Under the pieces are notes generated by a model. That model ran no database searches and was not told where the DNA came from. It worked only from the letters and a program-made list of their open reading frames with translations. A stretch of DNA of 11,709 nt, taken from assembly GCA_014379885.1 (NCBI GenBank), contig JACMKW010000037.1, positions 1-11,709 of the forward strand, read 5' to 3'. Positions 1 through 6,845 of the stretch are shown here, one piece after another (position 1 is the first letter of the stretch; every line of letters begins with the position of its first letter). Origin of the DNA: Rhizobacter sp. GTDB taxonomy: Bacteria; Pseudomonadota; Gammaproteobacteria; Burkholderiales; Burkholderiaceae. A program made the position numbers and the translations under genes.

Positions 1-1
1 A

Positions 2-427
2 GAAGGCATCGTGGCCGGTGGTGGCGTGGCTCTGCTGCGCGCACGTTCGGCGGCTGGCACGATCAAGGGCGACAACCCCGATCAGGAAGCCGGCATCAAG
101 ATCGTGCTGCGCGCTGTCGAGCAGCCGCTGCGCGAGATCGTCTACAACGCAGGCGGCGAAGCCAGCGTGGTCGTCAATGCCGTGTTGAACGGCAAGGGCA
201 ACTACGGCTTCAACGCAGCCAACGACACCTACGGCGACATGATCGAAATGGGCATCCTGGACCCGACCAAGGTGACGCGCACCGCGCTGCAAAACGCAGC
301 ATCGGTCGCTTCACTGATGTTGACGACCGAAGCCATGGTCGCTGAGTCCCCCAAGGACGACTCGCCTGCTGGCGGTGGCGGCATGGGTGGCATGGGCGGG
401 ATGGGCGGCATGGGCATGGACATGTAA
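2..427 (+). CDS. groL: Chaperonin GroEL, C-terminal part (5' truncated by window edge)
   Basis: This is the last 141 codons of the 60 kDa chaperonin GroEL, which forms the double-ring ATP-dependent folding chamber in the cytoplasm with GroES. The visible part starts in the conserved [13 protein letters not shown] segment and includes the equatorial-domain stretches [19 protein letters not shown] and the TTEAMV region. It ends in the typical flexible GGM-repeat tail ([16 protein letters not shown]), which lines the bottom of the chamber. The frame is open to the first base of the window, so the start and the apical and intermediate domains lie upstream. A groES gene would be expected just upstream, but this cannot be seen. 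A strong intrinsic terminator follows 35 bases after the stop. Identification is very secure. Confidence 0.98.
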   Translation, partial: EGIVAGGGVALLRARSAAGTIKGDNPDQEAGIKIVLRAVEQPLREIVYNAGGEASVVVNAVLNGKGNYGFNAANDTYGDMIEMGILDPTKVTRTALQNAASVASLMLTTEAMVAESPKDDSPAGGGGMGGMGGMGGMGMDM

Positions 428-1651
428 GTCCAAGCCGCTGTTGGCCACACTGGCCTTCCGCGAAAGGGCTGCTTCGGCAGCCCTTTTTCTTTGGTAATCC
501 ATTTGGGGAATCGACTGGCCGATGCTGCTCTCCACCAAAGCACGGTAGGTGTGCGCTTTAGAAGCAGGCACACACAGGTCGATACGGCGCAGGTTGGCAA
601 CGTTGTCGTAAGGCGCGGTCTCGAAGCGCACGCGCAGACCGCTACTCAGCACCTGCACGATCAGGTCGGGCCGTTGTGCCGGGTCAGTCACCTCGGCAGA
701 AACCGCATCGTCCGGCTCATGCCGGAAACGAAAGAGGTAGTTCCCCTGCTCGTCCGTCACCGCCTGGCCCAGGTGCTGCCGCGCACCGGCACCGGTGTAG
801 GAACCTCCGTCGCTCAGTTCTTCCGGTGTGCGTGTGTAGCGCTGAAAGCGCAGCAGCAAGCCGGGCGCGGGCTCCACCTGGTAGCGCTGGCGGATGGCAG
901 CGTCGCGGATGTTCGCAATCGCCTTCAGTTCGCTGTGAGCCAACCGGCCGACACCCGCCTTCAGCGACAAGGGCTTGAACGGGACTCGCCGAACCGCGGT
1001 TTGCAAAGCGCTCACCGCGTCGCCCTCTGCTTGCACACCCTCGAACGCGTCCGCAGGCAAGGCACGCGACTGGAACACCAACCCCACCGCGACGTTGGGC
1101 AAACCAGTCGGGATGACGATCGGTGTGAGATCGGGCGCAGCGTTCAGCGGCGCACGCAGGCGCTCGGGGTACAGGGTTTCGATGACCTTGAGCAGCTGCG
1201 GGCAGCGGGCACAGACCGCCACCAGGTCGAAAGGCGGGTCGATGACGAGGTAGTCGTCACGCCCCGGGTTGAACAGGCAGGCGCCCGAGTAGGTCTTCAC
1301 ATTGCCATAGACCACGTGGTCGGCCTGGCTGGCGGGGAGCGAAGCGGCCAGCACCAAGTCGTCATAGTCGTCGTCCAGGCCACCATCGTTCGATGCAATC
1401 TGGAAACGCAGCACGCCGCCCTCCACAGCCGGCAAGCCCAGGCGCTGGGCGGAATCTCGCCAGGGTTGGCGGGTCGGCTGGTGCTGCACTTGCAGCGACC
1501 ACTGCGCACCGGTCACGAACACCGCATTGCCAACGATGCCGTCATAGGTGCCATTGCCTGTGGTCGCCCCGCAGACGATGAAGCGCTGCGCATAGGCGGC
1601 GTTTCGGCTCTTGACCCGCAGCGTCCAGCTGCCTTGCATGGTGATGCCCAT
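311..1651 (-). CDS. Hypothetical protein with a Ca-binding-like DDDYDDLVL motif and a carboxypeptidase-regulatory-like segment
   Basis: I do not recognise a characterised family for this 446-residue protein. The start is well supported: AGGAGG (1660-1665) lies 8 bases before the ATG. No signal peptide or membrane segment is seen. Residues 88-101 ([14 protein letters not shown]) resemble the acidic D-x-D-[YF]-[ND]-D-[LAV]-[VI] motif found in fucose-binding PA-IIL-type lectins and DUF4114 proteins, so an N-terminal calcium-binding beta-sandwich is possible. Residues 286-310 (ending [11 protein letters not shown]) look like a carboxypeptidase-regulatory/Ig-like fold. Two pairs of cysteines (C27, C125; C147, C150) are visible. 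The C-terminal ~60 residues are low-complexity, rich in Ala and His. They are encoded across the groL terminator and antisense to the groL tail, so the true end may differ through a lost stop codon. Function unknown. Confidence 0.72.
   Translation of the reverse strand: MGITMQGSWTLRVKSRNAAYAQRFIVCGATTGNGTYDGIVGNAVFVTGAQWSLQVQHQPTRQPWRDSAQRLGLPAVEGGVLRFQIASNDGGLDDDYDDLVLAASLPASQADHVVYGNVKTYSGACLFNPGRDDYLVIDPPFDLVAVCARCPQLLKVIETLYPERLRAPLNAAPDLTPIVIPTGLPNVAVGLVFQSRALPADAFEGVQAEGDAVSALQTAVRRVPFKPLSLKAGVGRLAHSELKAIANIRDAAIRQRYQVEPAPGLLLRFQRYTRTPEELSDGGSYTGAGARQHLGQAVTDEQGNYLFRFRHEPDDAVSAEVTDPAQRPDLIVQVLSSGLRVRFETAPYDNVANLRRIDLCVPASKAHTYRALVESSIGQSIPQMDYQRKRAAEAALSRKASVANSGLDLHVHAHAAHPAHATHAATASRRVVLGGLSDHGFGRQHQ
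463..492 (+). terminator. Rho-independent terminator of groL
   Basis: A 10-bp stem, AAAGGGCTGC (463-472) pairing with GCAGCCCTTT (477-486), closes a TTCG tetraloop and runs into a T-rich tract (484-491). UUCG-type loops are unusually stable. The position 35 bases after the groL stop fits its terminator. It lies inside the convergent minus-strand hypothetical reading frame. Confidence 0.92.
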
Positions 1652-1659
1652 GTTTCATT

Positions 1660-1665
1660 CCTCCT
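1660..1665 (-). promoter_or_regulatory. Strong Shine-Dalgarno sequence deciding the start of the hypothetical gene
   Basis: AGGAGG on the minus strand, 8 bases upstream of the ATG at 1651. An ATG at 1658 is out of frame, and the in-frame ATG at 1639 has no comparable ribosome binding site, so 1651 is the preferred start. Confidence 0.8.
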
Positions 1666-1776
1666 GAAGGTGCTTAGGCGTTGCCGATCTCGATGACAGA
1701 GTTGCAACGCCATGTGACTGCAGTGTTGGTCGGGCAACCGGGTGGCGTCCTTGAGCGGCCTGAAAGGTTCTGAAAT

Positions 1777-1807
1777 CAGGGCGACGCTGAACTTCAGCGT
1801 TGCCCTG
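1777..1807. repeat. 31-bp inverted repeat in a divergent intergenic region
   Basis: Arms CAGGGCGACGCTG (1777-1789) and CAGCGTTGCCCTG (1795-1807) are complementary over 13 bp with one G-T pair, around the 5-base spacer AACTT. No T-tract follows on either strand, so it does not look like an intrinsic terminator. It ends 3 bases before a TTGACA hexamer (1811-1816), which makes an operator or a regulatory hairpin plausible. Confidence 0.7.
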
Positions 1808-1810
1808 GGT

Positions 1811-1838
1811 TTGACAAGGCCTCATCGCGCTTCAAAAT
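1811..1838 (+). promoter_or_regulatory. Candidate promoter for the DUF1631 gene, possibly giving a leaderless mRNA
   Basis: A perfect -35 hexamer TTGACA (1811-1816) is followed after 16 bases by CAAAAT (1833-1838), which matches the TATAAT consensus at 4 of 6 positions. Transcription would start 6-8 bases further, at or next to the ATG at 1844. No Shine-Dalgarno sequence precedes that ATG, which agrees with a leaderless transcript. Confidence 0.45.
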
Positions 1839-1843
1839 AGCGC

Positions 1844-4039
1844 ATGCCGATCGCCCCGCTCCTCCAGCGTTTTGTCGATGACGAGCTCAACCGCTCGGCT
1901 GACCTCATCTCCCGCACCTTGGCAAGCACCCTGGAGCAGCTTCGCCAGCCGCGCGACAGCCTGCTCACCGCCAGCGAAAAGAAACACTATTTCGAGGTGG
2001 TGCAGGTGCTGCAGCAAAACCAGGCGCTCTACCAGCGCAGTTTTGTCGAGACCTTGCGCAAGCTGGTGCTGGCCGATCTGGCACCCCAGGCCACAGGCCT
2101 GCCCGGTGCCGGGCCTTTGAGTCCGGGCGGCCTGGAGTTGATGGACGAAACCCGGGTCGAGTCGGACATCGAAATCTCGCGCGCCATCCAGCAGATCGAC
2201 ACCGGCGCCGAGTGGGAGTTGCGCGAATTGCAGACCTTCACCTCCACGCTGCGGGGCCAGGCGCACGTGACGGCCGAGTCGAACCCGCTGCGGCCGCAGT
2301 CCTATGCACGCGCCCTGTGGCAGGCCGCCACGGCCATGCCGATCACACCGGTGCAGCAGGCAATCCTGCTGCGGGTCTCGGCCACGGTGATCGCCGGCTT
2401 GTTGCGCATGTCATTTGCCGCCGCCTGCACCCGGCTCGAATCGGCGGGGGTCACACCCGGCATCTACCGCACCGTGGTCATCGTGCCCGGATCCGGGCGC
2501 GACGAGCCGCCCGAGATGGACGTCACCCGCCCCGGCGCGCTCGATGGGCTGATGCGCAGCATGCCCGGCGGCATCACCGGCCCAAGCAGCGGTGGTGGAG
2601 GCGGTGGGAGCGGTGGAGGCGCCGAAATCAAACGCCGCCTCACCATGCCCACCGCCAGCCCGGCGCTGGAACAAGCGCTGCTGCGCGTCGAAGAGCTGCT
2701 GCGCCGCATGCCCGCCACCGCGCTCGGCGGAATGGGCGCTGGCGCACCACAAGCACCACGACTCGCGCAGCACCGTGCCGAGCTCATGGCCACGGCGGCT
2801 GAAACGGTGGATCGCCAGATCATCGAGCTGCTGTCGCGCCTGTTCGAGACCATCTTGTCCGACCCCTCACTGCCACGCGGTGTTCACGCCGTGATCGCCC
2901 GGCTGCAGGTGTCGGCCTTGCGCATTGCCCTGCTCGACCCGAGCATGCTCGACGCCTACGACCACCCGGTGTGGGTGCTGATGGACCGCATCGTCAACGC
3001 CACCACCGCCTACCCGCAGGCCAGCGACCCACGCTTGGCGGCGCTGCTCACATTCTGCGAAGCGCTGGTGGGCGACATGGCCTCAGAAACCCCGCAAGAC
3101 ACTGCGCTGTACCGCCGCAGCATCAGCCGGCTCGACTCATTTCTCGCCGAACAATTGCACCAGCAGCAGCACCAAGCGCAAGCCGCGGTTGACGCGCTCA
3201 CACGCGCCGAGCAGGCCGAACAGCTGCAACGCAATCTGTCTGGCCGCTTGGTCGAGCAGATGGTGCCCATCCAGACCAGCAGCGTGATCCGGCGTTTTGT
3301 CACCGTCACCTGGGCGCGTGTGCTGGCCGAAGCGGTGCTGCACTTCGGCGACCAGAATGAACAGACCGCCGGCTACCTCAAGGCCGTGGACGAGCTGTTG
3401 TGGAGCCTCAAGCTGCCCGGCCACCCGCAGAGCCGTCAGCGGCTGGTGACCCTGCTGCCCGGCCTGCTGCAGCGCCTGCGCGCCGGCATGGCCTTGATCG
3501 ACGTGCCCACCGCCGAACAGCAAAACGTGCTCGACGAGTTGATGAAGGTGCACTCGGAGGCCTTGCGCCCGGGCCCGCGCAGCGCGCCTGCGCCGGTGGA
3601 AGAAGAGCTCTCCCCCGAGGAGATCGTGCGGCGCATGCGCGAAGAAGTGGCGGTGGAACCCGAGCCCCTCGATGGTTCAGGTTTCAGCGATTCGCTGATC
3701 GACCTCGCCTCCATGGAAACCGTACCTGCCGCGCTGATGAACGCGGAGCACGCCACCGAGCCCGGCGAAGACCCGAACGATTGGGTCAAGCACATGGCCG
3801 TGGGCCAGCGCTACCGCGTCTTCCTGCATGGCGCCTGGTCACAGGTGCAGCTGCTGTGGCGCAGCGAGCAAAACCACTTCTTCCTGTTCGCAGGCGAAAC
3901 GGCGCAGCACACCCACTCGGTCAGCCTGCGTGCGTTGGAGCGCCTGCGTCAGGCCGAGTTGCTGGGGCCTTTGCATGCGCATTCGCTGATCCAGCGTGCC
4001 GTTGACGGCATGCTGCGCAATCTGGCGCGCTCGTCCTGA
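1844..4039 (+). CDS. DUF1631 family protein
   Basis: A 731-residue protein that I assign to the DUF1631 family, large cytoplasmic proteins of mainly beta- and gammaproteobacteria without an established function; some members are misannotated as thymidine phosphorylase. The N-terminus (LLQRFVDDELNRSADLISRTL) and the C-terminal module from about W647 (WVKHMAVGQRYRVFLHGAW, then WRSEQNHFFLFAGE) fit the family's usual ends. The body is mostly predicted helical. A glycine-rich linker (residues ~242-260, SGGGGGGSGGG) separates an N-terminal section from the central helical region, and residues ~435-465 are Gln/Ala-rich. The start is fixed by an in-frame TAG only 6 bases upstream, and no ribosome binding site is seen. 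No signal peptide or membrane segment. The C-terminal module recalls PilZ-like beta-barrels, but I see no clear RxxxR...DxSxxG motif, so c-di-GMP binding is not supported. Confidence 0.88.
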   Translation: MPIAPLLQRFVDDELNRSADLISRTLASTLEQLRQPRDSLLTASEKKHYFEVVQVLQQNQALYQRSFVETLRKLVLADLAPQATGLPGAGPLSPGGLELMDETRVESDIEISRAIQQIDTGAEWELRELQTFTSTLRGQAHVTAESNPLRPQSYARALWQAATAMPITPVQQAILLRVSATVIAGLLRMSFAAACTRLESAGVTPGIYRTVVIVPGSGRDEPPEMDVTRPGALDGLMRSMPGGITGPSSGGGGGGSGGGAEIKRRLTMPTASPALEQALLRVEELLRRMPATALGGMGAGAPQAPRLAQHRAELMATAAETVDRQIIELLSRLFETILSDPSLPRGVHAVIARLQVSALRIALLDPSMLDAYDHPVWVLMDRIVNATTAYPQASDPRLAALLTFCEALVGDMASETPQDTALYRRSISRLDSFLAEQLHQQQHQAQAAVDALTRAEQAEQLQRNLSGRLVEQMVPIQTSSVIRRFVTVTWARVLAEAVLHFGDQNEQTAGYLKAVDELLWSLKLPGHPQSRQRLVTLLPGLLQRLRAGMALIDVPTAEQQNVLDELMKVHSEALRPGPRSAPAPVEEELSPEEIVRRMREEVAVEPEPLDGSGFSDSLIDLASMETVPAALMNAEHATEPGEDPNDWVKHMAVGQRYRVFLHGAWSQVQLLWRSEQNHFFLFAGETAQHTHSVSLRALERLRQAELLGPLHAHSLIQRAVDGMLRNLARSS

Positions 4040-4059
4040 GCCCTGCTGTCGGACAGGGC
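4040..4059. terminator. Weak hairpin between convergent genes (possible bidirectional terminator)
   Basis: GCCCTG (4040-4045) pairs with CAGGGC (4054-4059) around an 8-base loop that can itself pair in part (CTGT/ACAG). It begins right after the DUF1631 stop and 6 bases beyond the stop of the facing hydrolase gene. There is no T-tract on either strand, so termination is uncertain. Confidence 0.3.
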
Positions 4060-4064
4060 CTCAA

Positions 4065-4967
4065 CTACCCGGCAAGTGCGGATTCAATCTCGTGTGCGAT
4101 CAGTTCCGGGCGCTCGTGAACGATCCAGTGCGTCGCTTGCGGCACCCGGGTCAGCGTCATGCGCGGCACAAAGGCCTCCAGGCCATCGAGCAGGCTGGCC
4201 GGCAAAGCCCGGTCGGCCTCGGCCCACACCACATGCGTCGGCAGCTTCACCGTCACGAACTCGGGCGGGAAGCTCAACGCCATCACCGGTGAGTCGGGCG
4301 CGGTGGGCGGGCGCAGTGGCGAGGCGCGGTAGTAGTTCAGCGCGCCGGTGAGGCCAGCCCGCCACACGGCGCGGTATTGCGCTTTCACGGCTTCGGTGAG
4401 CCAGCCGCCGCCGGGGTGGTTGGGGTCTGTTGCGCCCATGCCCTCCAGCAAAGGCCACATGCGCGCAAAGTCGTTCTCGCTGAGCAAGGCCTCGGCGTCC
4501 GGGCGGCACAGGAAATTCATGTAGGCGCTGGCGGCCTGCTGCGCCGGGTTGGTTTGCAGCTCGCGCAAGAAGGTGGCGGGGTGCGGCGAGTTGATGATCA
4601 CCAGGCGTTTCATCACCTCGGGGTGTTGTGCCGCCAGGTTCCAGGCCACGGCGCCGCCCCAGTCGTGCGCGATCAGCGCGTCGAGCGGGCCGCCCACTTG
4701 TTGCTCGATCAGCGCCATCAGGTCGGCCATCAGGTGCTTCACACGGTAGGCCTTCACCTCAGGCGGCGCGGACGACTGCTCGAAACCCCGCAGATTGGGT
4801 GCGATGCAGCGGAAGCGGCTGCCGAAGTGCTCAAGCATCTCGTCCCACACGAACGCGGCTTCCGGAAAGCCGTGCAGAAACATCAGCGCCGGTGCGCCTT
4901 TCGGCCCGGCGACGCGGCAATGCAGGCGGATGCCATGCGGCAATTCGGCAAAGTAGGTTTCAATCAT
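4065..4967 (-). CDS. Alpha/beta hydrolase, epoxide-hydrolase-like
   Basis: A 300-residue cytoplasmic alpha/beta-hydrolase with the full set of epoxide hydrolase marks. These are the HGFPE oxyanion motif (residues 32-36); the HDWGG nucleophile elbow with Asp102; SPHP after the elbow (127-130); the cap-domain NYYR (211-214), which supplies a Tyr for epoxide activation; the acidic residue Asp252 in WAEAD; and catalytic His280. Length is normal for soluble bacterial epoxide hydrolases (EC 3.3.2.-), which open epoxides to diols through an alkyl-enzyme ester. Haloalkane or haloacetate dehalogenases share the Asp nucleophile, but the Tyr-containing NYYR favours epoxide hydrolase. The natural substrate cannot be read from the sequence. 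Its ATG overlaps the engB stop (ATGA), with no separate ribosome binding site, so it is probably translated by coupling as the second gene of an engB operon. Confidence 0.88.
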   Translation of the reverse strand: MIETYFAELPHGIRLHCRVAGPKGAPALMFLHGFPEAAFVWDEMLEHFGSRFRCIAPNLRGFEQSSAPPEVKAYRVKHLMADLMALIEQQVGGPLDALIAHDWGGAVAWNLAAQHPEVMKRLVIINSPHPATFLRELQTNPAQQAASAYMNFLCRPDAEALLSENDFARMWPLLEGMGATDPNHPGGGWLTEAVKAQYRAVWRAGLTGALNYYRASPLRPPTAPDSPVMALSFPPEFVTVKLPTHVVWAEADRALPASLLDGLEAFVPRMTLTRVPQATHWIVHERPELIAHEIESALAG

Positions 4968-5656
4968 TTGGCATGTACCCAGTTGTGCAGCACGCAGGCC
5001 GCGTCTCCTACACCCGACTTCTTGAGCGCCGAGAACAGCGACACGCTCACATCGGCTTCATCGGTCGTCACCTCGCCGAGCAGGGCCTGCGCCGACGCAA
5101 GGGCCGCGTTGGCTTCGGTGCGGTTGAGCTTGTCGGCCTTGGTCATCAGCACCAGCAGCTTGACCGAACCATTGCCGATACGCGGCGCCACAAAATCGAG
5201 CAACTTGCGGTCCAGGTCGGTAAAGCCCAGGCGCGAGTCGACCATCAGCACCACACCCCCGAGGCCGCGCCGCACTTCCAGGTAATCGGCCATCACCTGC
5301 TGCCAGCGCAGCTTGGCGCCTTTGGCCACGGCCGCATAGCCGTACCCGGGCAAGTCAGCGAACAAGGCGTCGGGGGCCGTTCTCGGGCCCAGCTCGAAGA
5401 GGTTGATGTGCTGTGTGCGCCCCGGTGTTTTGGACGCGAATGCCAGGCGCTTTTGCTGCGTCAGCATGTTGATGGCCGTGGACTTGCCGGCGTTGGAGCG
5501 GCCCACGAAGGCGATTTCGGGCAACTCGGTTTGTGGCAGTTGGTCGAGTTTGCTGGCGGTGGTGAGAAAGCGTGCAGTGTGCGTCCAGGAGAGCGCGGTT
5601 TTTTCAGCATCACCGGGCGTGGCGAGCGGAAGTTTGGAATTGTTTTGCTCGGTCAT
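4964..5656 (-). CDS. engB: Ribosome biogenesis GTP-binding protein EngB (YsxC/YihA)
   Basis: A 230-residue TRAFAC-class GTPase needed for assembly of the large (50S) ribosomal subunit. Motifs are complete: G1/P-loop GRSNAGKST (residues 52-60), the switch I stretch with TPGRTQHIN (78-85), G3 DLPGYG (101-106), G4 TKADK (172-176), and a G5-like SLFSALKKSG (207-215). Length is usual for the family. I chose the ATG at 5656 (MTEQNN). The in-frame ATG at 5677 would add seven residues, but it overlaps a good -10 hexamer (TACAAT), and the much longer open frame upstream runs antisense through the cytochrome c4 gene. The stop overlaps the start of the downstream hydrolase gene by ATGA. The gene is divergent from cytochrome c4, an arrangement I recall as common in Burkholderiales. 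Confidence 0.96.
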   Translation of the reverse strand: MTEQNNSKLPLATPGDAEKTALSWTHTARFLTTASKLDQLPQTELPEIAFVGRSNAGKSTAINMLTQQKRLAFASKTPGRTQHINLFELGPRTAPDALFADLPGYGYAAVAKGAKLRWQQVMADYLEVRRGLGGVVLMVDSRLGFTDLDRKLLDFVAPRIGNGSVKLLVLMTKADKLNRTEANAALASAQALLGEVTTDEADVSVSLFSALKKSGVGDAACVLHNWVHAK

Positions 5657-5675
5657 GCAGGCGCCCAAAGCTGGC

Positions 5676-5685
5676 ATTGTAAAAT
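5676..5685. promoter_or_regulatory. Overlapping divergent -10 elements of engB and the cytochrome c4 gene
   Basis: The decamer ATTGTAAAAT contains TAAAAT (5680-5685, plus strand, towards cytochrome c4) and, on the minus strand, TACAAT (5681-5676, towards engB). Each matches TATAAT at 5 of 6 positions and they share the central TA. No convincing -35 is seen: TTGGTG lies 16 bases upstream of the minus-strand hexamer, and nothing clear serves the plus strand. Confidence 0.45.
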
Positions 5686-5719
5686 CGCCGGGTTTTGCAC
5701 CAAAAATTGACCCAAGCCC

Positions 5720-6349
5720 ATGAAGCCCTTTGCCTATCTGTTGTCGAGTCTGATGCTGAGTGCCGCTGCCATCGTGCCGGCCACCGCCGCCGAGCAAGCA
5801 GCCGTCGCCAAACCTGATCTGGCCAAGGGCCAAACGATTTCCACCAACGTGTGCGGCGCCTGCCACACCGCCGATGGCTCGCGCGGCAGCCCGGCCAACC
5901 CCATCATCCAGGGCCAGCACCCCGAGTACCTGGCCAAACAACTCACCGAGTTCAAGGCCGGCAAGCGAGCCAACGCCGTGATGCAGGGCTTTGCCGCCAC
6001 GCTGAGCGAAGCCGACGTCAAAGACGTCACTGCCTTCTACGCCTCCAAGCAACCCAAGCCGGGCTTCGCCAAGAGCAAAGACACCGTGGCATTGGGCGAA
6101 AAGATCTACCGCGGTGGCATCGCCGACCGCAGCGTGCCGGCTTGCGCTGGCTGCCACGGGCCCACCGGGGGCGGCATCCCATCGCAGTACCCGCGCCTGC
6201 GTGGCCAGCACGCCGACTACACCGAAGCGCAGCTCAAGGCCTTCCGCGAGAACACGCGCAAGAACAGCGCCCAGATGACGGGTGTGGCCGCCAAGATGAA
6301 CGACAAGGAACTCAAGGCCGTGGCCGATTACATCGCCGGCATGAAGTGA
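5720..6349 (+). CDS. Dihaem cytochrome c4
   Basis: A 209-residue periplasmic dihaem cytochrome. The N-terminus is a typical Sec signal peptide (MKPFAYLLSSLMLSAAA) with likely cleavage after ATA or ATAA at residues 23-24. Two tandem cytochrome c domains follow. The haem-binding motifs are CGACH (45-49) and CAGCH (142-146), and the likely axial methionines are M88 (NAVMQGF) and M186 (QMTGVA). This two-domain pattern with QGQHPEYLAKQL and RGQHADYTEAQL repeats is that of cytochrome c4, which passes electrons between the bc1 complex and terminal oxidases such as cbb3-type. The gene is divergent from engB and ends with its own strong terminator. The resB/ccsA-type cytochrome maturation genes that I recall as often adjacent are not next to it here. 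No strong ribosome binding site precedes the ATG. Confidence 0.94.
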   Translation: MKPFAYLLSSLMLSAAAIVPATAAEQAAVAKPDLAKGQTISTNVCGACHTADGSRGSPANPIIQGQHPEYLAKQLTEFKAGKRANAVMQGFAATLSEADVKDVTAFYASKQPKPGFAKSKDTVALGEKIYRGGIADRSVPACAGCHGPTGGGIPSQYPRLRGQHADYTEAQLKAFRENTRKNSAQMTGVAAKMNDKELKAVADYIAGMK

Positions 6350-6382
6350 CTGCTGCAGCGTTCGCGGGAAAGGTTCGCAGAT

Positions 6383-6409
6383 AAGGCCGGTCTCTGACCG
6401 GCCTTTTTT
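6383..6409 (+). terminator. Rho-independent terminator of the cytochrome c4 gene
   Basis: AAGGCCGGT (6383-6391) and ACCGGCCTT (6397-6405) form a perfect 9-bp GC-rich stem around CTCTG, followed by a run of six T (6404-6409). It lies 34 bases after the stop. Confidence 0.93.
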
Positions 6410-6434
6410 CATGGCGGCGTGAGAAGTGCAGGCC

Positions 6435-6440
6435 TATAGT
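6435..6440 (+). promoter_or_regulatory. Candidate -10 element for the small hypothetical gene
   Basis: TATAGT matches the consensus at 5 of 6 positions and lies 28 bases before the ATG at 6469, just downstream of the cytochrome c4 terminator. No good -35 is found at 16-18 bases, so this is tentative. A GTG that would extend the gene starts within this hexamer (6439), which argues against that longer form. Confidence 0.35.
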
Positions 6441-6468
6441 GTGGCCAGCCTCCACTCTCGCCAGCGCC

Positions 6469-6834
6469 ATGCCTTACATCCGCCGCGGCCCCGATGGTTT
6501 GATCGAAAGCCTGCACCGCTACGACAACACGGGCGACATGGAGTTCTTGCCAGAAGGCCACCGCGACCTGATGGCCTTCATCGGGCACAGCGCGGCCAAC
6601 CCGAACGAGTTCGGCCGCCTCGACGCTGATTTTGTGCGCGTGATCGAAGACGTGATCGACACGCTGATCGTCAAGAACATCATCAACATCACCGACTTGC
6701 CCGGTGAAGCCCAGGCCAAGCTCTTTGCCCGAAAGAGCTTTCGCGAGCGTGTGGTGCGCAATTCGCTCAGACTCTTCTCCGACACGCAGTTTGGTGCCGT
6801 GATCGATGACACCAATTTCGGCGAGCTGCCGTGA
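6469..6834 (+). CDS. Small conserved-looking hypothetical protein (121 aa)
   Basis: A 121-residue cytoplasmic protein of unknown function. It opens with MPYIRRGPDGLIESLHR, an N-terminal pattern (Y-[VI]-x-R-x-x-x-G-x-I) that I recall from short proteobacterial proteins often mislabelled as 'tryptophan synthase subunit beta like'. That label has no support here, as no PLP-binding or catalytic motif is present. The remainder is acidic and predicted helical (residues 30-75, including RVIEDVIDTLIVKNIINITDLP), with a basic segment KLFARKSFRERVVRNSLRLF near 85-104. No signal peptide, cysteine or membrane segment. I prefer the ATG at 6469 over an upstream GTG at 6439, because that GTG overlaps a -10-like TATAGT and family-like sequence begins at MPYIRR. 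The gene is probably expressed alone, between the cytochrome c4 terminator and msrP. Confidence 0.78.
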   Translation: MPYIRRGPDGLIESLHRYDNTGDMEFLPEGHRDLMAFIGHSAANPNEFGRLDADFVRVIEDVIDTLIVKNIINITDLPGEAQAKLFARKSFRERVVRNSLRLFSDTQFGAVIDDTNFGELP

Positions 6835-6845
6835 ACGCTCTGTAA

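Noticed and set aside
380..424. GGM repeats at the end of groL as a possible unstable tandem repeat
   Set aside because: This is the normal glycine/methionine tail of GroEL and needs no other explanation.
229..600. Minus-strand frame with a [13 protein letters not shown] stretch
   Set aside because: The proline-rich run is just the complement of the groL GGM codons; no start signal and no known protein.
491..1696. Plus-strand open frame of 401 codons
   Set aside because: It is antisense to the minus-strand hypothetical gene, which has a strong ribosome binding site and sensible composition. The plus frame has typical shadow composition (Arg, His, Gln, Val) and no good ribosome binding site.
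4628..5710. Plus-strand open frame of 360 codons opposite the hydrolase and engB genes
   Set aside because: Both minus-strand genes have complete catalytic or nucleotide-binding motifs; the plus frame has none.
5657..6412. Upstream extension of the engB frame, adding about 250 residues
   Set aside because: The extension runs antisense through the whole cytochrome c4 gene. EngB family length and the promoter position support the start at 5656.
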